Below are positions 46,501-62,198 of a DNA stretch of 64,000 nt, in pieces. This DNA comes from Rhizomucor pusillus. Its lineage: Eukaryota; Mucoromycota; Mucoromycetes; Mucorales; Lichtheimiaceae. The notes beneath the pieces are model-generated. The model saw nothing but the letters and a program-made list of their open reading frames with translations, searched no databases and was not told the origin of the DNA. The translations under genes were made by a program, and so were the position numbers. The number at the start of each line of letters is the position of its first letter. The first letter of the stretch is position 1. The stretch spans positions 40,330 through 104,329 of the forward strand of contig FWWN02000652.1 in assembly GCA_900175165.2 (NCBI GenBank), read 5' to 3'.

Positions 46501-47700
46501 CGAGTATCCTCACAAGCTGTCCATGAAAAAGGCTTTGCTGGCATCCCTTGGATACAGTATGTTTCGTGGATTCAACATGTACACAAACGCTGTGGCTTTC
46601 TATGCAGGTTCCCGGCTTATTCAAGATGGATGGATCGATCTGGAGCAGATGTTTACTGCAATGATGGCTATCATGATCACCGCAACCAACGTTGGTCGAG
46701 GAAGCACATTTACAGCCACGTACCAAAAGGCAAAATTCTCGGCTTTGGCTACCTTTGAAGTTCTGGAGCGTAAACCTCTTATCGATCCTGACTTGGAAGG
46801 TATCGAGCCGGAAAAGATCAACGGTGATATTTCCTTCAAGGACATAACCTTTGCATACCCTGCACGGCCGGATATCCCTGTTTTCCGCGGCGAATTCAAT
46901 CTCGAATGCAAAGCCAACCAATCTGTAGCGCTCGTCGGTCCGTCTGGTTGCGGCAAATCAACAACCATTGGTATGCTGGAGCGTTGGTACGATCCCGAAG
47001 GCGGTTCTGTACGCCTGGACGAGCACGGTGTCAGCAACTTTACGCTTTCCAATTTGCGCAAACACTTGGCTTGGGTCGGTCAAGAACCTGTCCTCTTTGA
47101 TGTTTCTATCGGTGAAAACATTCGATATGGTCTAGCAGATGAGCAAAATGTCACTCAAGAACAAATTGAAGAAGCGTGCCGCGCAGCAAATATTCATGAT
47201 TTTATTATGAGCTTGCCAGACAAATATAACACACGAGCAGGTGACAAGGTAACTGTCTACAGTAGGCTGGGTCTGTGATGATAAACTAATTTATTCTTCG
47301 TTCTAGGGATCACAACTATCTGGTGGGCAAAAACAGCGTATCGCCATCGCTCGTGCTTGGATCCGAAAACCCAAAGTTCTTCTTTTGGATGAGGCAACAT
47401 CTGCTTTAGATAGTGAATCAGAAAAACTGGTACAAGCAGCCTTGGATAATGTTATCAGCGAAGGCGGTCGAACAACAATTACCATTGCACACCGTCTTTC
47501 AACTATTCAGGTGAGGAAATATGCACCGAAATGCCAATCAGCAGACTACTAACATGTATGCTATTGTTACTTAGAATGCTGACCTTATCTGCGTCGTCAA
47601 GGATGGAAAAGTAGTAGAACAAGGCACGCATTGGGAATTATTGGAGCTGAATGGTGTATACGCCGAGCTCGTCCATCAACAATCTCTAAATGTAGTTTGA
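43532..47700 (+). CDS. P-glycoprotein-type ABC transporter (ABCB, full-length)
   Basis: Five exons (43532-45202, 45270-46194, 46266-47248, 47307-47510, 47575-47700) encode 1302 aa. Topology is (TMD-NBD)2 with an ~50-residue basic cytosolic N-terminus. NBD1 carries Walker [10 protein letters not shown]-loop VVSQEPVLF, signature [14 protein letters not shown], Walker B ILLLDE and switch AHRLSTI. NBD2 carries [37 protein letters not shown] and AHRLSTI. Both sites look catalytically complete. The charged linker between halves (about [20 protein letters not shown]) has possible phosphosites (MRRKSS). This architecture matches MDR1-like plasma-membrane efflux pumps; mitochondrial ABCB exporters are half-size and are excluded. 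The substrate is unknown. Introns cut just after Walker B in NBD1 and before the signature in NBD2. Confidence 0.95.
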
Positions 47701-47989
47701 TATCATAATGTAATGCGCCTTTCAAATCCATATAATATTATCACTAGTCTATTGTACTCTCATTTTGAAATTAATAGCGTTGGTAAAATAACTTTGAAGC
47801 TTAAAAGTGACCACCCGATGCTGAATGAAATTCTAGCTGATTTTGCAGCATCCGTCATACCATGATGAGCGCAGCATGTTCCGCCAGAAAATGAGAATTT
47901 CGGTTTCCGTCTTTCAAATGGAGCTGCGGGGCCACGTAACCCTTTGACGCGACGCAACCTCGAGCTCCATCGTTCTCTTTCAACTAAAC

Positions 47990-50900
47990 ATGGCAACATT
48001 AACATCAGCGGGTATGCATTAACAGGGAGCCATGCAACCGATCGTACATACATTTGTAACTTTTCTTTGTTGGAATACAGGCGGCATTCTAGCTTTGCTC
48101 GACGAACCGCAACAGGAACTCCAGGTCTATGCCCTGCAGAGTCTCAACAATCTAGTCAACGAGTTCTGGGCTGAAATATCCGACTCTGTTGCGAAAATGT
48201 AAGACGATCATTGCATACAGACTCTAGAACACGAGCTCATAGTTATTACTTCCAGTGAAATTCTTTACGAAGATTCCGAATTCTCTGAACGGGAATTGGC
48301 TGCACTTGTCGCCTCAAAGGTATGCACAGGTTACAATTCCATACTGTTTGGCCTAAACGTATGTCTGACCACGACTTAGGTCTATTACTATCTCGGCGAA
48401 CTAGACGACTCTTTGACCTTTGCTTTGGGCGCTGGCAAATTCTTTGATTTGTCCGAGAAGTCAGAATATGTGGAAACCATTATCTGTAGGTGTAGAGGAT
48501 GGAGTGCTATCGCGAACCAAAATATCAACTGATGCATCTATTGTTACAGCAAAATGCATCGACAAGTACATTGCGCTTCGGACGAAACAGGCTCAAGGAG
48601 ATATGGAGGAAGACATTGATCCCAGATTGCAGGATGTTGTTGAGAGAATGTTCCAACGATGCGCTGATGATCAGGAATACGAGCAAGCTATCGGTATCGC
48701 GCTCGAATCTCGACGTTTAGACGTTTTAAAATCCATGATTGCTAAAGGATCACCACATAAACTACTGCCATACGTTTTGGAGGTTTGCATGACGTTGGTA
48801 CAGAATCTCGAATTCCGCAACCAGGTATGCTTGGCGACGAAACAACACATGTAAGCTTATTTCTAATTACTTGTGTGTAGGTTTTGCGACTTTTGGTAGA
48901 ACTTTATCAAAGCTTAGATGAACCAGACTACATTTCCGTTAGCCAATGTCTGGTTCACTTGAATGATACAACTACATGCGCCAAACTCCTGCTAGATCTC
49001 ATTGCAAAAGGACAAGAAGTAAGAGAAGGAACGTTTCGATAAGGATATCAGATACTAACTTGCTTGTCAGTTGATGGCGTATCAAATTGCATTTGATTTG
49101 GAGGAAAGTGCAACCCAGGACTTCCTTTCTAAAGTTGCAAAGGATATTCCTGAGGATAAAAGCAACCAGGAAGATACAGAAATGAAAGGAGTATGTAGAA
49201 GGATATAACAAAAAATTATGGTCTGGTATTAACTCTCTTTTGCAGGAATCAAACAAAGATAGCTCCTACTCGAAGGTCCGGTCAATATTATCAGGCGAAG
49301 AAACTATTAGACTCAACCTGGAATTCCTTTACCGTAACAACCATGCGGATCTATTGATACTCAAAAATACAAAGGTAAAGGATAATTCAACGTCCAAATT
49401 TGTAAACTTTGCTGATATTTATGTGTCTAGAATGCCCTCGATTCGAGAAACTCCATATACCACTCAGCCGTGACCTTTGCCAATGCTTTCATGCATGCCG
49501 GTACTACTAGCGATGAATTTTTGCGCCAGAATCTAGAGTGGTTGTCCCGGGCGACAAATTGGTCGAAGTTCAGCGCCACAGCAGCTCTTGGTGTTATTCA
49601 CAAGGTATGTTTGCATATTCCATAATTCGAAGATACATGACTGAAAGAGGCTTTTTAGGGCCAACTTGCTCGTTCCATGGATTTGTTGTCTCCATATCTT
49701 CCCCAGGAAGGAGCAACTGGAGGCAGTGTCTATTCTGAGGGTGGCTCGCTGTATGCACTTGGCTTGATAAATGCTAACCATGGAGCCGGAGTGCTCGACT
49801 ATCTCAACAATGCTCTCAAGAATTCACAGAGCGAGGTTATACAGCACGGTGCATGTTTGGGTCTTGGTGTAGCTGGAATGGCTACTGACAATGAAGGTAA
49901 AGTTGCGGCTTCTATACCTGATTTGTGATCTTGCTAACATTTTGCTGCAAAAGCTATCTACAATCAATTGAAAAACACGCTTTTCAGTGACAGTGCAGTG
50001 GCTGGTGAAGCGGCCGGTTTAGCAATGGGCTTGGTACGACTTGGCACTGCCTCTGGTGAGGCCATTGAAGAAATGTTACAATATGCACATGAAACACAAC
50101 ATGAGAAGATCATTCGTGGTTTGGCTATCGGTATCTCGCTTATCATGTATGGCAAGGCAGAGCAAGCCGACGCTTTGATCGACCAGTTACTCGATGACAA
50201 GGTATTACCATTGATGGAGTCTATGATGCATTTTATTAACAGGAGTCATTAGGACCCTGTACTACGCTACGGTGGTATCTACACAATCGCTATGGCTTAC
50301 AGCGGAACTGGAAGCAACAAGGCCATTCGTCGCTTGCTCCACGTTGCTGTTAGCGATGTAAACGATGATGTTCGCCGCGCAGCAGTCACTGCTATCGGCT
50401 TCATTCTACTTCGAAATCCCCAGCAAGTCCCTCGTATCGTACAACTCCTGGCAGAAAGCTACAACCCCAATGTTCGATACGGCGCTGCTCTTGCTTTGGG
50501 TATCTCTTGTGCCGGAACTGGTTACATGGTATATACCTTTTGATCTCAAATGACGACAGTTGAACAGATGAAACTAACTTGACTATAGGATGCCTTGGAA
50601 CTTCTGGAGCCTATGACCAAAGACCCCGTTGACTTTGTACGACAAGGTGCCTTTATCGCACAGGCCATGATTCTCGTTCAACAAACAGAGAACACGAACT
50701 CTAAAGTTGGAAATGTACGAAAACACTTTGAAAAGATCATTGGTGACAAGCACGAAGATCCTATGGCCAAATTCGGTGCTGTTCTTGCACAGGGTATCAT
50801 TGATGCAGGTATGAAATATTCATGAAATGTTAATAGACTTATTGCTAACTTTTTATAAAGGTGGACGCAATGTAACGATCTCGCTGGTATCCCGTGCCGG

Positions 50901-51711
50901 CCACGCAAACATGCCTGCCATTGTTGGCACTGCCATCTTTACACAATTCTGGTACTGGTATCCTTTGACACACATGCTTAGCCTTGCTTTCACTCCCACA
51001 GCCATTATTGGTCTTAACAAGAATCTTGAGGTGAGGAACACGACGTACATAATTTATGTATTTATTATTTACTTACTTGCTATTCGTAACCTTACAGACT
51101 CCCAAATTCGAATTCATTTCTAATGCTAAACCTTCATTGTTCGCTTATCCTGCACCGTTGAAGCCACCAACCACTGCAGTTGTAGAAAAGGTATATATTT
51201 TGTATAACGTCGTCTTTACGCACAATTAACTGACCTGTCTTTCAAGGTGGCGACTGCTGTGTTATCCACAACTGCTAAGACTAAGGCACGAGCAAAGAAG
51301 TCCGAGAAAGAGAAGGATCAAATGGATGTCGATAAAGAACCACCAAAGGAGGAGAAGGCCGATTCCTCCAAGGAAGATAAGAAGAAACCAAAGAAGAAGG
51401 AAGAGAATTTCGAAGTCCTTGGAAACATGGCTCGTGTTGTGCCAGCACAATTCAAGTACATTTCTTTCAAAGACGATTCGCGATATGCACCGCTCAAGAA
51501 GAGCAACTTTGGTGGTATTATGATGTTGCTGGATAAGAAACCTGATGAAGAGGAAGAATTAATTGAACCAAGCGCACCTTCCGGTGGTAAGTCCACTTAT
51601 TAACTAGCTTTTGGTCATTTTCTCACTCGTTGTTTAGAATCATCAGGTGCTGCTCAAGCTGAGGAAGAAGCCCCACCATTTGAACCATTTGAATATCCTT
51701 TCGATGATTAA
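47990..51711 (+). CDS. RPN2: 26S proteasome non-ATPase regulatory subunit Rpn2/PSMD1
   Basis: Rpn2 is the large scaffold of the 19S base, contacting Rpn1 and ubiquitin receptors. I read 17 exons, the most intron-dense gene here, giving 934 aa: 47990-48011, 48081-48198, 48256-48319, 48380-48485, 48550-48824, 48881-49018, 49071-49190, 49246-49374, 49431-49604, 49659-49896, 49954-50201, 50253-50528, 50589-50808, 50861-51030, 51098-51190, 51247-51586, 51638-51711. The start is [20 protein letters not shown]. The PC (proteasome/cyclosome) repeats are clear, such as [55 protein letters not shown] and [19 protein letters not shown] Lys/Glu-rich insertion precedes [16 protein letters not shown]. The end is EPFEYPFDD. 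Length is close to yeast Rpn2. All phases agree. Confidence 0.97.
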
Positions 51712-51842
51712 AGATTTAATAAAACTTCTTACATTTTTCACCTTAAGCGTTATTGTGCCGCAATTTCAAGCTCAGCAATTTACATATTTGAGGGCATTGG
51801 TGCTCGACTTGCAACTTCCTCTTTGACCTTTCATTCGTCACA

Positions 51843-52824
51843 ATGTCTGAACGTAAAGTTCTTAACAAGTACTTCCCTCCAAACTTTGATCCGTCGCAGA
51901 TCCCTAGACAGTAAGTAACGTTGCTGGCTGTAAGAAGGTCCAGAATACTAAAGTTTCTAATCTCCAACAGGAAGCGACCGAAAGATCTGCAACACAAGGT
52001 GCGTCTCATGGCACCGTTTTCCATGAGATGCAACAGCTGCGGCGAGTATATATACAAGGGAAAGAAATTTAATGCACGGAAAGAGACGGTCGAGAATGAG
52101 ACATATTTGAGTATCAAGATCTTCCGCTTCTATATCAGGTAAACGGTGCATTGCAGTGTTTCCCTATTGTCTGTCTGCTGCAAGTTACTAATCAAGAGAG
52201 TATCTTTACCATAGATGCCCTCGATGCTCAGCAGAAATAACTTTCAAAACTGATCCAAAGAATACAGACTATGTTGCAGAGCACGGTGCCAGCAGAAACT
52301 TTGAGCCATGGCGCACACAGGATGGCGTTGAAGATGATCGGGAGGAAGAAGAGGACGTCAATGATCCGATGAAAGCACTAGAGAACCGTACGATCGATTC
52401 AAAGCGGGAGATGGATATATTGGATGCGCTGGACGAGATTCGACTGCGAAATGCTCGAAGTGAACGACTCAAAGTTGATCAAATCCTGCGACGTTTCTCA
52501 GATAAAGACAAGGAAGAAATAGAAGAACGGTTAAAGCAGGAAGCAGCAAAGGACGAAGAAGAAGCAATCAAAGCATTTCAGTCGGCGGACGGCGAACGAG
52601 TACGTAAACTTGCAGATGACGAAAAGGAACCGGATGTGCTGTCACTCGTGTCGAAATCGTTCAAGAAGCCATCGTTTAAGCCCGCCGAGATCCCAAAGCG
52701 CAAGGTACAGGAGGAACTTGGCGTTGCTGTTAAACGTAAAAAGGATAACAATGATACCCCAGCCTCAGCGCTATCCATGCTGTCAAATTACGACGATTCA
52801 GAGGATTCAGAGTCGAGCGAATAA
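51843..52824 (+). CDS. YJU2: YJU2/CWC16 splicing factor
   Basis: Yju2 acts in the spliceosome at the first catalytic step. Three exons (51843-51910, 51971-52138, 52215-52824) encode 281 aa. The N-terminus [20 protein letters not shown], then [48 protein letters not shown] and the block [18 protein letters not shown] are diagnostic of the YJU2 branch. Two C-x2-C pairs make the zinc site. The C-terminal half is charged coiled coil ([34 protein letters not shown]). The chosen ATG gives the invariant MSERK start. The upstream gene RPN2 ends only 131 bases before. Confidence 0.95.
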
Positions 52825-53466
52825 ATCACCAGTTTACTCTGTATAAATCTCAGTATCAAATAGTTTCGAGGTAATTTCGGATGAAATCAATCTTTTATGT
52901 CTGTCTTCCGGCCTCTTCCAGCGAGAGTTACTACGACAGAGACTGCGAGAGAGGTCTCGGGATCAATATATCCCTTTCGTTACCAAGTAGCTTCTAGTTC
53001 CTTTGAAGCTCCCTTATACTAATAGAGATGATGAGTGAGCGGAAGACTGAATTGAAAGCTGACAAGAGACTTATGTCGGTCATGGTTTTTCTTGGTTTTC
53101 TTGGTTTTCTTTAGTGAACATAAACTTTAAATGTTTCCATATGTATCAGCACGAAGACCATGTTTACATTCATCAAAATTGGATGTATCCAAACCTGTAG
53201 TGAAAACCATCCCTTTTCGTACATTCTTTGTTCTGGCTTACAAATATATTACACCTTGTTTACCACTTTCGACAATCATTATTTGAACATGATCACTCAA
53301 CAACAAACTATCATTCATTTGCTCTTGATCCGTTGTGCTTTTCGTTTATATTGCCAGTAAAATCCTGTATTCCCTTCCCTGAAAAGTGTTTTTCCATCTT
53401 GTTTTGTACGGATTTACAACTGCTAAAATGATTGAAATGACAACGTGGGGCTAGAGTATGCAATAT
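52825..53466. other. intergenic between convergent genes
   Basis: The 3' ends of YJU2 (plus) and TFIIA small subunit (minus). It includes a short direct repeat of TTTTCTTGG, three copies, at about 53086-53112. No gene is seen. Confidence 0.5.
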
Positions 53467-53923
53467 TTACTGTTCTCCAGGGCGCTTAGCATTGCAAGCG
53501 ACAATCTTGACTTTGTCTGCGGATACTGTTTCTTGTTCAAATTTGAAGTTTGGGTTTTCGACAATGAAGGTCCATACGTCGTCGCAGAATCGGTACGTAT
53601 GCAGGTGGCCCTAGGATCAACAGTAAAAAAGGGCAGCTGTCAATAGATCTGGAGCACGGTGTCTTGATTGTCCTGGATTAGTACCTTGATGTTAGCCTTA
53701 TTGCGTACAAGCTGAGCTAGAGCATCAGAGATGCTCTTGTCGAACGTCGTCAGCACTCGCATGGCCAACTGTGGATTAATGTGCCCACTCTGAATCAACT
53801 CGTCCAAGGAATCCGTCAATGCCATGCCAATGCTGTGATCACCAGTTAAACGCTAATAGCAAGAAGGATTCAAAGTATAATCTACCTGCTACGACGGTAT
53901 AATTCATAGTACTGTCCAGACAT
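53467..53923 (-). CDS. TOA2: transcription initiation factor IIA small (gamma) subunit
   Basis: TFIIA stabilises TBP on promoter DNA. Three exons (53923-53886, 53832-53685, 53610-53467) encode 109 aa, the size of animal TFIIA-gamma. [20 protein letters not shown] matches the conserved YYELYRxSxxGxxLTD start. [20 protein letters not shown], then [20 protein letters not shown] and [12 protein letters not shown], complete the helical and beta parts. The intron after NIK and before GHLHTYR is needed to restore the conserved join. No oddities are seen. Confidence 0.95.
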
Positions 53924-54587
53924 GCTGAAGAGAGCGGCACGACTGCATGATCCACCAACAACGACGAATACAAGAGTACATTTAAAAGTCAGCACCGTTC
54001 AATCAAAAAAGGAAACTCGACAGTTACAGTACAGATGTCATTTAAAGATGTCCTCTACCGTAGCTAAATCCAAGCTGATGAAAGGCATTACTGTCGAAAA
54101 CGCTTAGGCAGTGACTGCGACTATTGACCATGCATACCCGTATTTAATATCGAATTGCGTCGTTGGGCTCAATGGTCACAGCTCACCATACTACTTTTCA
54201 GATTTCACGCATTTGATTGTACATCTAATCCTGGAATGGAAAATGTTAGTTGTAACAAAAGGAGAGAGACACGATGTGGCCTTAACTCAATTTTTCAGCC
54301 CGCAAAATTGAAGGTGATACGTCGCAGTGGATGGGTAACCCCGAACATCATCACAAGTTGAAACTATTTATATATAAACTGCTTATGAACATTGCATTAA
54401 CAGTGAATAGACGTTGTGAAGCTTATGGATATATATCTGAAAAGCAATAGAATGGATAAAATTATAAATCCGCGAAAACTGAATGGGTACGACAGGCTCC
54501 AAGGTAGGGCAGCAAAGCAAAATGCTGAAATTGCTGGTTCCGAATTAGATTCTTCTTTACCACAGCCGTTTCATTTCCCTCAACCCA
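53924..54587. other. divergent promoter region
   Basis: Upstream DNA shared by the TFIIA subunit (minus) and RSP5 (plus). Short open frames occur, none supported. The RSP5 side (54540-54587) is C/T-rich. Confidence 0.5.
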
Positions 54588-57777
<3,190 letters not shown>

Positions 57778-57971
57778 CAATAATCACCACGCATCTTTTT
57801 CGTTATCCGAATTTTGTCTTAACCCCGTGATCTTCGTCAATAAATCATGAATATCCTATCTATTACACTCATCGCTTGACATCAGTAGGCTTCTAAATTT
57901 ATTCAATGGATGCTTTTTTCTATGTGTAATCTTTTGAAAGTAGCACACACGCTAATATCCGGGTCTTCAGT

Positions 57972-58471
57972 TTATTTGTTTGTCTCCTGTCTCAAATATT
58001 CAATGACGTCTGCACGATCTTGTGGCTTCTTAAAACCAGCAAATGCCATTTTCGTTCCCGGGATGTATTTCTTTGGGTTTTCCAAGTACTGCAATGAAAG
58101 AATAAGTTAGCAAGGACGGGTGCCAGCTAGGATGCTAGTTTGGAATACTTGCTTCAAACAATGTCTGTTCCTCCCAAACGACGCCTTTATCCCTGTTCGC
58201 GTCTGTGTAAGAGAACCCAGGGACTTTGCCCGATTGACGACCGAACAGCCCATGCAAGTTGGGTCCTACTTTGTTTGGGCCTCCCTAAACCGCGGCACAA
58301 GACGATATTTTTTTGTCAGTTACGTGGCTCAGTAGCACCAAGTTTGTTGCTTGATATCGCTACCTTTTCCACAGTGTGGCACTGAGCGCAACGGGTCTTG
58401 AATAGCTTTGCGCCCTTTGCAGCGTCGCCTTTCGGCATAGCGGTAGTAGCGTCCTTGCCTGGTTGACTCAT
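57972..58471 (-). CDS. CYC1: cytochrome c
   Basis: Mitochondrial intermembrane-space electron carrier between complexes III and IV. Three exons (58471-58364, 58284-58153, 58088-57972) encode 118 aa. The heme motif is CAQCH in [20 protein letters not shown]. The axial Met is in [30 protein letters not shown] and the C-terminal helix [13 protein letters not shown] are canonical. The N-terminal extension ([16 protein letters not shown]) is slightly longer than in many fungi. The second intron starts GCAAGT and ends TTGCAG, a GC-AG intron; using it gives the invariant [13 protein letters not shown] join. The gene converges on RSP5 with about 195 bases between stops. Confidence 0.96.
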
Positions 58472-59027
58472 TGCTTAGAGAGAGAGAGAGAGAGTAGAGG
58501 TGGGGGTTGGGATGGAGATTAGGTAAGAGATATAGACAAGAAGAAAAAGGAGTCGCGAAGAGTTGCAGACGGATTAAGAATTTTCTGTCGAGGTGAAGTG
58601 CATGGGTTTTTGGGACCTGGCCGTTGCGTATGCATCTTCTTGTAAACAAAGCAGCGCCTCCCTAGCATCGAGGCGCATACTCATCTGTCTCATGTGCATC
58701 ATCATTTCGAACACGGGTCGCTCTGTCAAGCAAGAGGTATCGTGTTCATTAAGCGAAAAAGCTTCCCGATTTGTAGTCTTTTGAATAAATGTGCATGGGT
58801 TTCTCTCACTCTCGTCGTTCTTTGGCTTGCGTACGAATGAGAAAATTCGGATATTCGATATAGATAATGGATAAGCAGCCTAGGCCTGGACTTTGAAGCT
58901 ATAAAAGCTGCACTAGTCCTCTTTTCAGCATGGTCTAATCTGTTAATGCTCTTGTAATTTTATCAAAAAAAGAATTCAATGCTATGATCCATAACGATTA
59001 CTATGTCAAAATATTAGGCGTATTTGG
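58472..59027. promoter_or_regulatory. cytochrome c upstream region with GA repeat
   Basis: A (GA)n run at about 58477-58494 lies directly upstream of the cytochrome c ATG. It reads as a CT-rich tract on the gene's own strand, a common 5' leader in this window. The rest, to the 3' end of MET30, shows no gene. Confidence 0.45.
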
Positions 59028-60601
59028 TTACGCACCAAAATCCCATACTCTTATTTCTCCATTATCAGAAACGCTAATAACTTTTGAGTCTGTCAATGCT
59101 ACAGAGGTGATGGCTGAACCACTGCCATCTTGCAGGGTATGCATAGGTAAACCGTTCTCAATATCCCAGAGCTTTAGAGAACCGTCTAAAGATCCAGATA
59201 CAAGTCGAAGTTTGTCGTAGGCAAGTGTCCGCACACCACGTGTATGGCCAAATAATGTACGGATACATTTTCCTTCTTGCATTGACCACACCTTGATTGT
59301 ATTGTCGTTTGCACCTGACACAAGAACTGGCGCTGACGATCCACAAGAGTCGTCGGAATTGCAGGAATCTTCGATGAATCGATGTACAAAACCAGGCATG
59401 CTAGGAATAGCAACTTGAATGCCTGCCATGTGGCCACGGAACACTCGCACACACGAACGCTTGTCCAGGTCCCATTGCCGGATCGTCATGTCGGAGCTGC
59501 TGGATATTAATTGATGCTGATCAAAGATGTGTGTATGATTAACGATATCAGTGTGTCCTGTCAATGTATAGCATTGGCCAGTTTGGAAGTTCCAAATTTT
59601 AATTGTTGTATCGGTGGATGCACTGGCAAGGATACGTGAGTTGAAATTGAGGTGGACAATGCCGCCAGTGTGGCCCTCAAGAGTGCGGATGCATTGACCA
59701 GTGTGGTAATTCCAGATCTTTAAAGTATGATCCATGCTGCCGGTGACGAGCTTTGTATCATCGAACTGAAGTGTACTGACGCATCGTATGTGTCCGGTCA
59801 TTTTACGTAGTACCTCGCCAGTCTCCAAGTCCCAGACAGTGGCAGTCTTGTCTTGAGCGCCGGTAATCAAGATATTTTGGGCGTCGCACACTTGTACGCA
59901 GAGGATACCGCTATCCTGCTTAAACTTTCGGGTGTTGCATCGTCCCTTGCGCCAATTGCGCTCAACAATCAGACGTTCGCTGTACACGCGTTTCCATGGT
60001 TTGCGATCGGCGCGTTTTGGTGCAGGTATAAGCCCGCTGTCTTCGACTTGATCAATGGTTCGCTTTTTGAGGCGCACGACGCGTCGTTTTTGCAGAAGAG
60101 GCAGTCCCCATCCACATTTCTTGCATTTCTTATCAATGTGTTGCACGCACATGCGATGCCACAGGATGTCATCATCAGCAAGCGCTTTCCATCGTTTGCT
60201 GACTTGGCAGGCAGCACAGAGAGTTTGGGCGTCGAGGTAGGAGAAGATTTGGATGCAGATTTCAGGCGGAAGGATGTATGTAAAGTCAATGCGGAGGAGA
60301 GGTTCGATGGTATTTGCGATGAAGGAAAGCTGCGAAGTGCAGCAAGCTGACAAGAGGCCTTGAAGGATGATGCGTCGCTGGGCTGCGTTGGCGGATGCAA
60401 AGATGGACCACGTGTTCTGTATAGGAAGCTGATCTGCTTCGGGTATCAAAGAAAGCTCCTACGTTACGCAGATTAAGTTTATTGTTGTTTTTCGATCCGG
60501 GCTCGTGTCCTTACCTTGTAAAGCAGAGCTGCAGGAGGTTCTTTTGGTCGCAGGGCGTTGAGGTCAGGACGATGGCGGTAGCAAAAGGATTTGGAGCTCA
60601 T
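59028..60601 (-). CDS. MET30: MET30/sconB-type F-box WD40 protein
   Basis: Substrate receptor of an SCF ubiquitin ligase; in fungi it represses sulfur assimilation genes. Two exons (60601-60515 and 60458-59028; phase 0) encode 505 aa. The ATG gives MSSKSFCYRHRPDLNALRPK, and the block EADQLPIQNTWSIFASANAA matches the Met30 N-terminal signature. The F-box is LPPEICIQIFSYLDAQTLCA... to DDILWHRMC. WD40 repeats fill the C-terminal ~300 residues (for example GHIRCVSTLQFDDTKLVTGS, MDHTLKIWNYHTGQC, GHTGGIVHLNFNS) and end RVWDFGA. The first exon overlaps the start of a plus-strand open frame by about 30 bases. Sister families (Pop1/Cdc4) lack the CYRH..PDL start, so Met30 is preferred. Confidence 0.93.
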
Positions 60602-60835
60602 ATCAAAGATGACAAGAAGGAACGAAGGAAACCGGGACAAAATGGCAAAGATAAAGTGGAGACGCCCGCATATTTAATAAGCAAAGGCGAGCCGGTGATG
60701 GCGCAATCGTCTTCAAGCGAGGTAGCAGCTGGGTTCGAAATTCTTACCAACAACGGTACCCGAAAATTTCTTCATTCGGCAGGTCATTGCACCATTTGCA
60801 GTCAGCATTTGCCAATCGATTCAGCCCGCCCCTAA
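60572..60835 (+). CDS. possible small unrecognised protein overlapping MET30 5' end
   Basis: An ATG at 60572 opens an 87-codon frame: MAVAKGFGAHIKDDKKERRK, ..., EILTNNGTRKFLHSAGHCTI, ending CSQHLPIDSARP. The composition looks protein-like and a C-x2-C..H arrangement is present, but I do not recognise it. Its start overlaps MET30 exon 1 on the other strand by 30 bases. It may equally be the MET30 5' leader read backwards. Confidence 0.3.
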   Translation: MAVAKGFGAHIKDDKKERRKPGQNGKDKVETPAYLISKGEPVMAQSSSSEVAAGFEILTNNGTRKFLHSAGHCTICSQHLPIDSARP

Positions 60836-62198
60836 TGAAATTTCCACCAACACAGCTGCTGGTTCGTTGTTCGTTGTTTGTTGTTTGTTGTCGTTATTGC
60901 CCTTGCCACTGCTGGGGAAAAACGTGATCCCTGCTTGGAATGATGTATTGCTTATTGCTTACCAACAACCTTCAATGTCGCCATTGACTTCGCTGCCACT
61001 AATTTACAATTTTCATATCATTTCTTGCAAAGCAGCAGGGCAGGGCTGACATTTCCATTGCATACTTTCCATCCAGCATGCTGGGTTGCTGCATATGGTT
61101 GTCAACAGGTACACGTGAATCAGAACCTTCTGGCAGGCTATCAACGGCATAGACGCTTTCCGGATATGGATGCAATGCCCTTATCTTATTTTTTTGCAAA
61201 AAGCAAGATCTACATCCTGTCAGCTGATCCCATGATAGATGCTTGCCAATAGACGTCAATGCCCAACATAGCATTCAAGTCCATAACACCATGTATCATC
61301 TAAAACACGGACTCTAAAGGTACATCCGTGCGAAAACCTGCTTCGGAACCATTGTGCTGTAATGCATGTCGCACAGCATGATTTATGCTGCCATATCGAG
61401 TGCAGCTCCTGTACATACCTTACCGGTGTAATAAATATATATTTCGCGTATCCTTGTTATTTTCTGAGACAACATTCTATTTTGAGCAATCACAGTAGCT
61501 ATCATTGAATTATGAGGATTTTATGCGATATATGTACATATAGTCTAGCTCGCTGAAGATCTGCATAGGAGCAGGCAAACTCTACATATAGCCTCTGGAA
61601 CTGCGTGTGTGGGAAGGATAGCATCTATTTTAGCAAATTAATAGTGTGCATAACAGCCACCAGAACCAAAGCAAAGAAATTGCTCACATGGTTACAAAGA
61701 ATAATAATAGCCATAGCCATGTTTGTAGCATCTGTACATATTTCTCTCATAGAATGATAGCATTCTGCCCCATGCTACCATCGGTAAGCAGAATAAATTT
61801 GAGAACATAAGACAAGAAGCGATATCATGTATTTCTGGATATTAACATGTGTAAAAAATTTGACTAGTTTATTTATGGCGACGGATATTTTTGAATAATG
61901 AGCGATTGATGATAAAAATATGTACTTTCACCTGCCATACGCACGACGCATTGTCTACCAACGCTCTGAATGCAAAGTTGAAGCGTTGCCACGGCAACTA
62001 CCAATCATTGAAATTTCGGCGTTTGAAGAACGCGTGCCAGCTTTTCTGGACGCGTTTCCAGGTCGCTGTCGTGTGCTCCAGCTTTTCTGTGCTCTGTTCT
62101 TCTTCCTCTCCTGTCCTTTATACTTTTTCCCTAGTTTTCTTGGTTTTTTCTACAGTCTTCTCTGTTAATACGATACAAAATAGCAGTCCCTTTATGAA
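60836..62198. other. intergenic, nothing firmly supported
   Basis: About 1.36 kb with no confident gene. Near 61030-61260 both strands have open frames. Near 61920-62080 a plus-strand frame (EALPRQLPIIEISAFEERVP) reads well for ~50 residues, then turns into a Phe/Leu-rich tail. A C/T-rich tract at about 62095-62160 precedes the RING gene. Confidence 0.45.

Noticed and set aside
61920..62168. 82-codon plus-strand frame before the RING gene
   Set aside because: The first 50 residues read plausibly, but it ends in a Phe/Leu run made by the C/T-rich promoter tract; no homology recognised.
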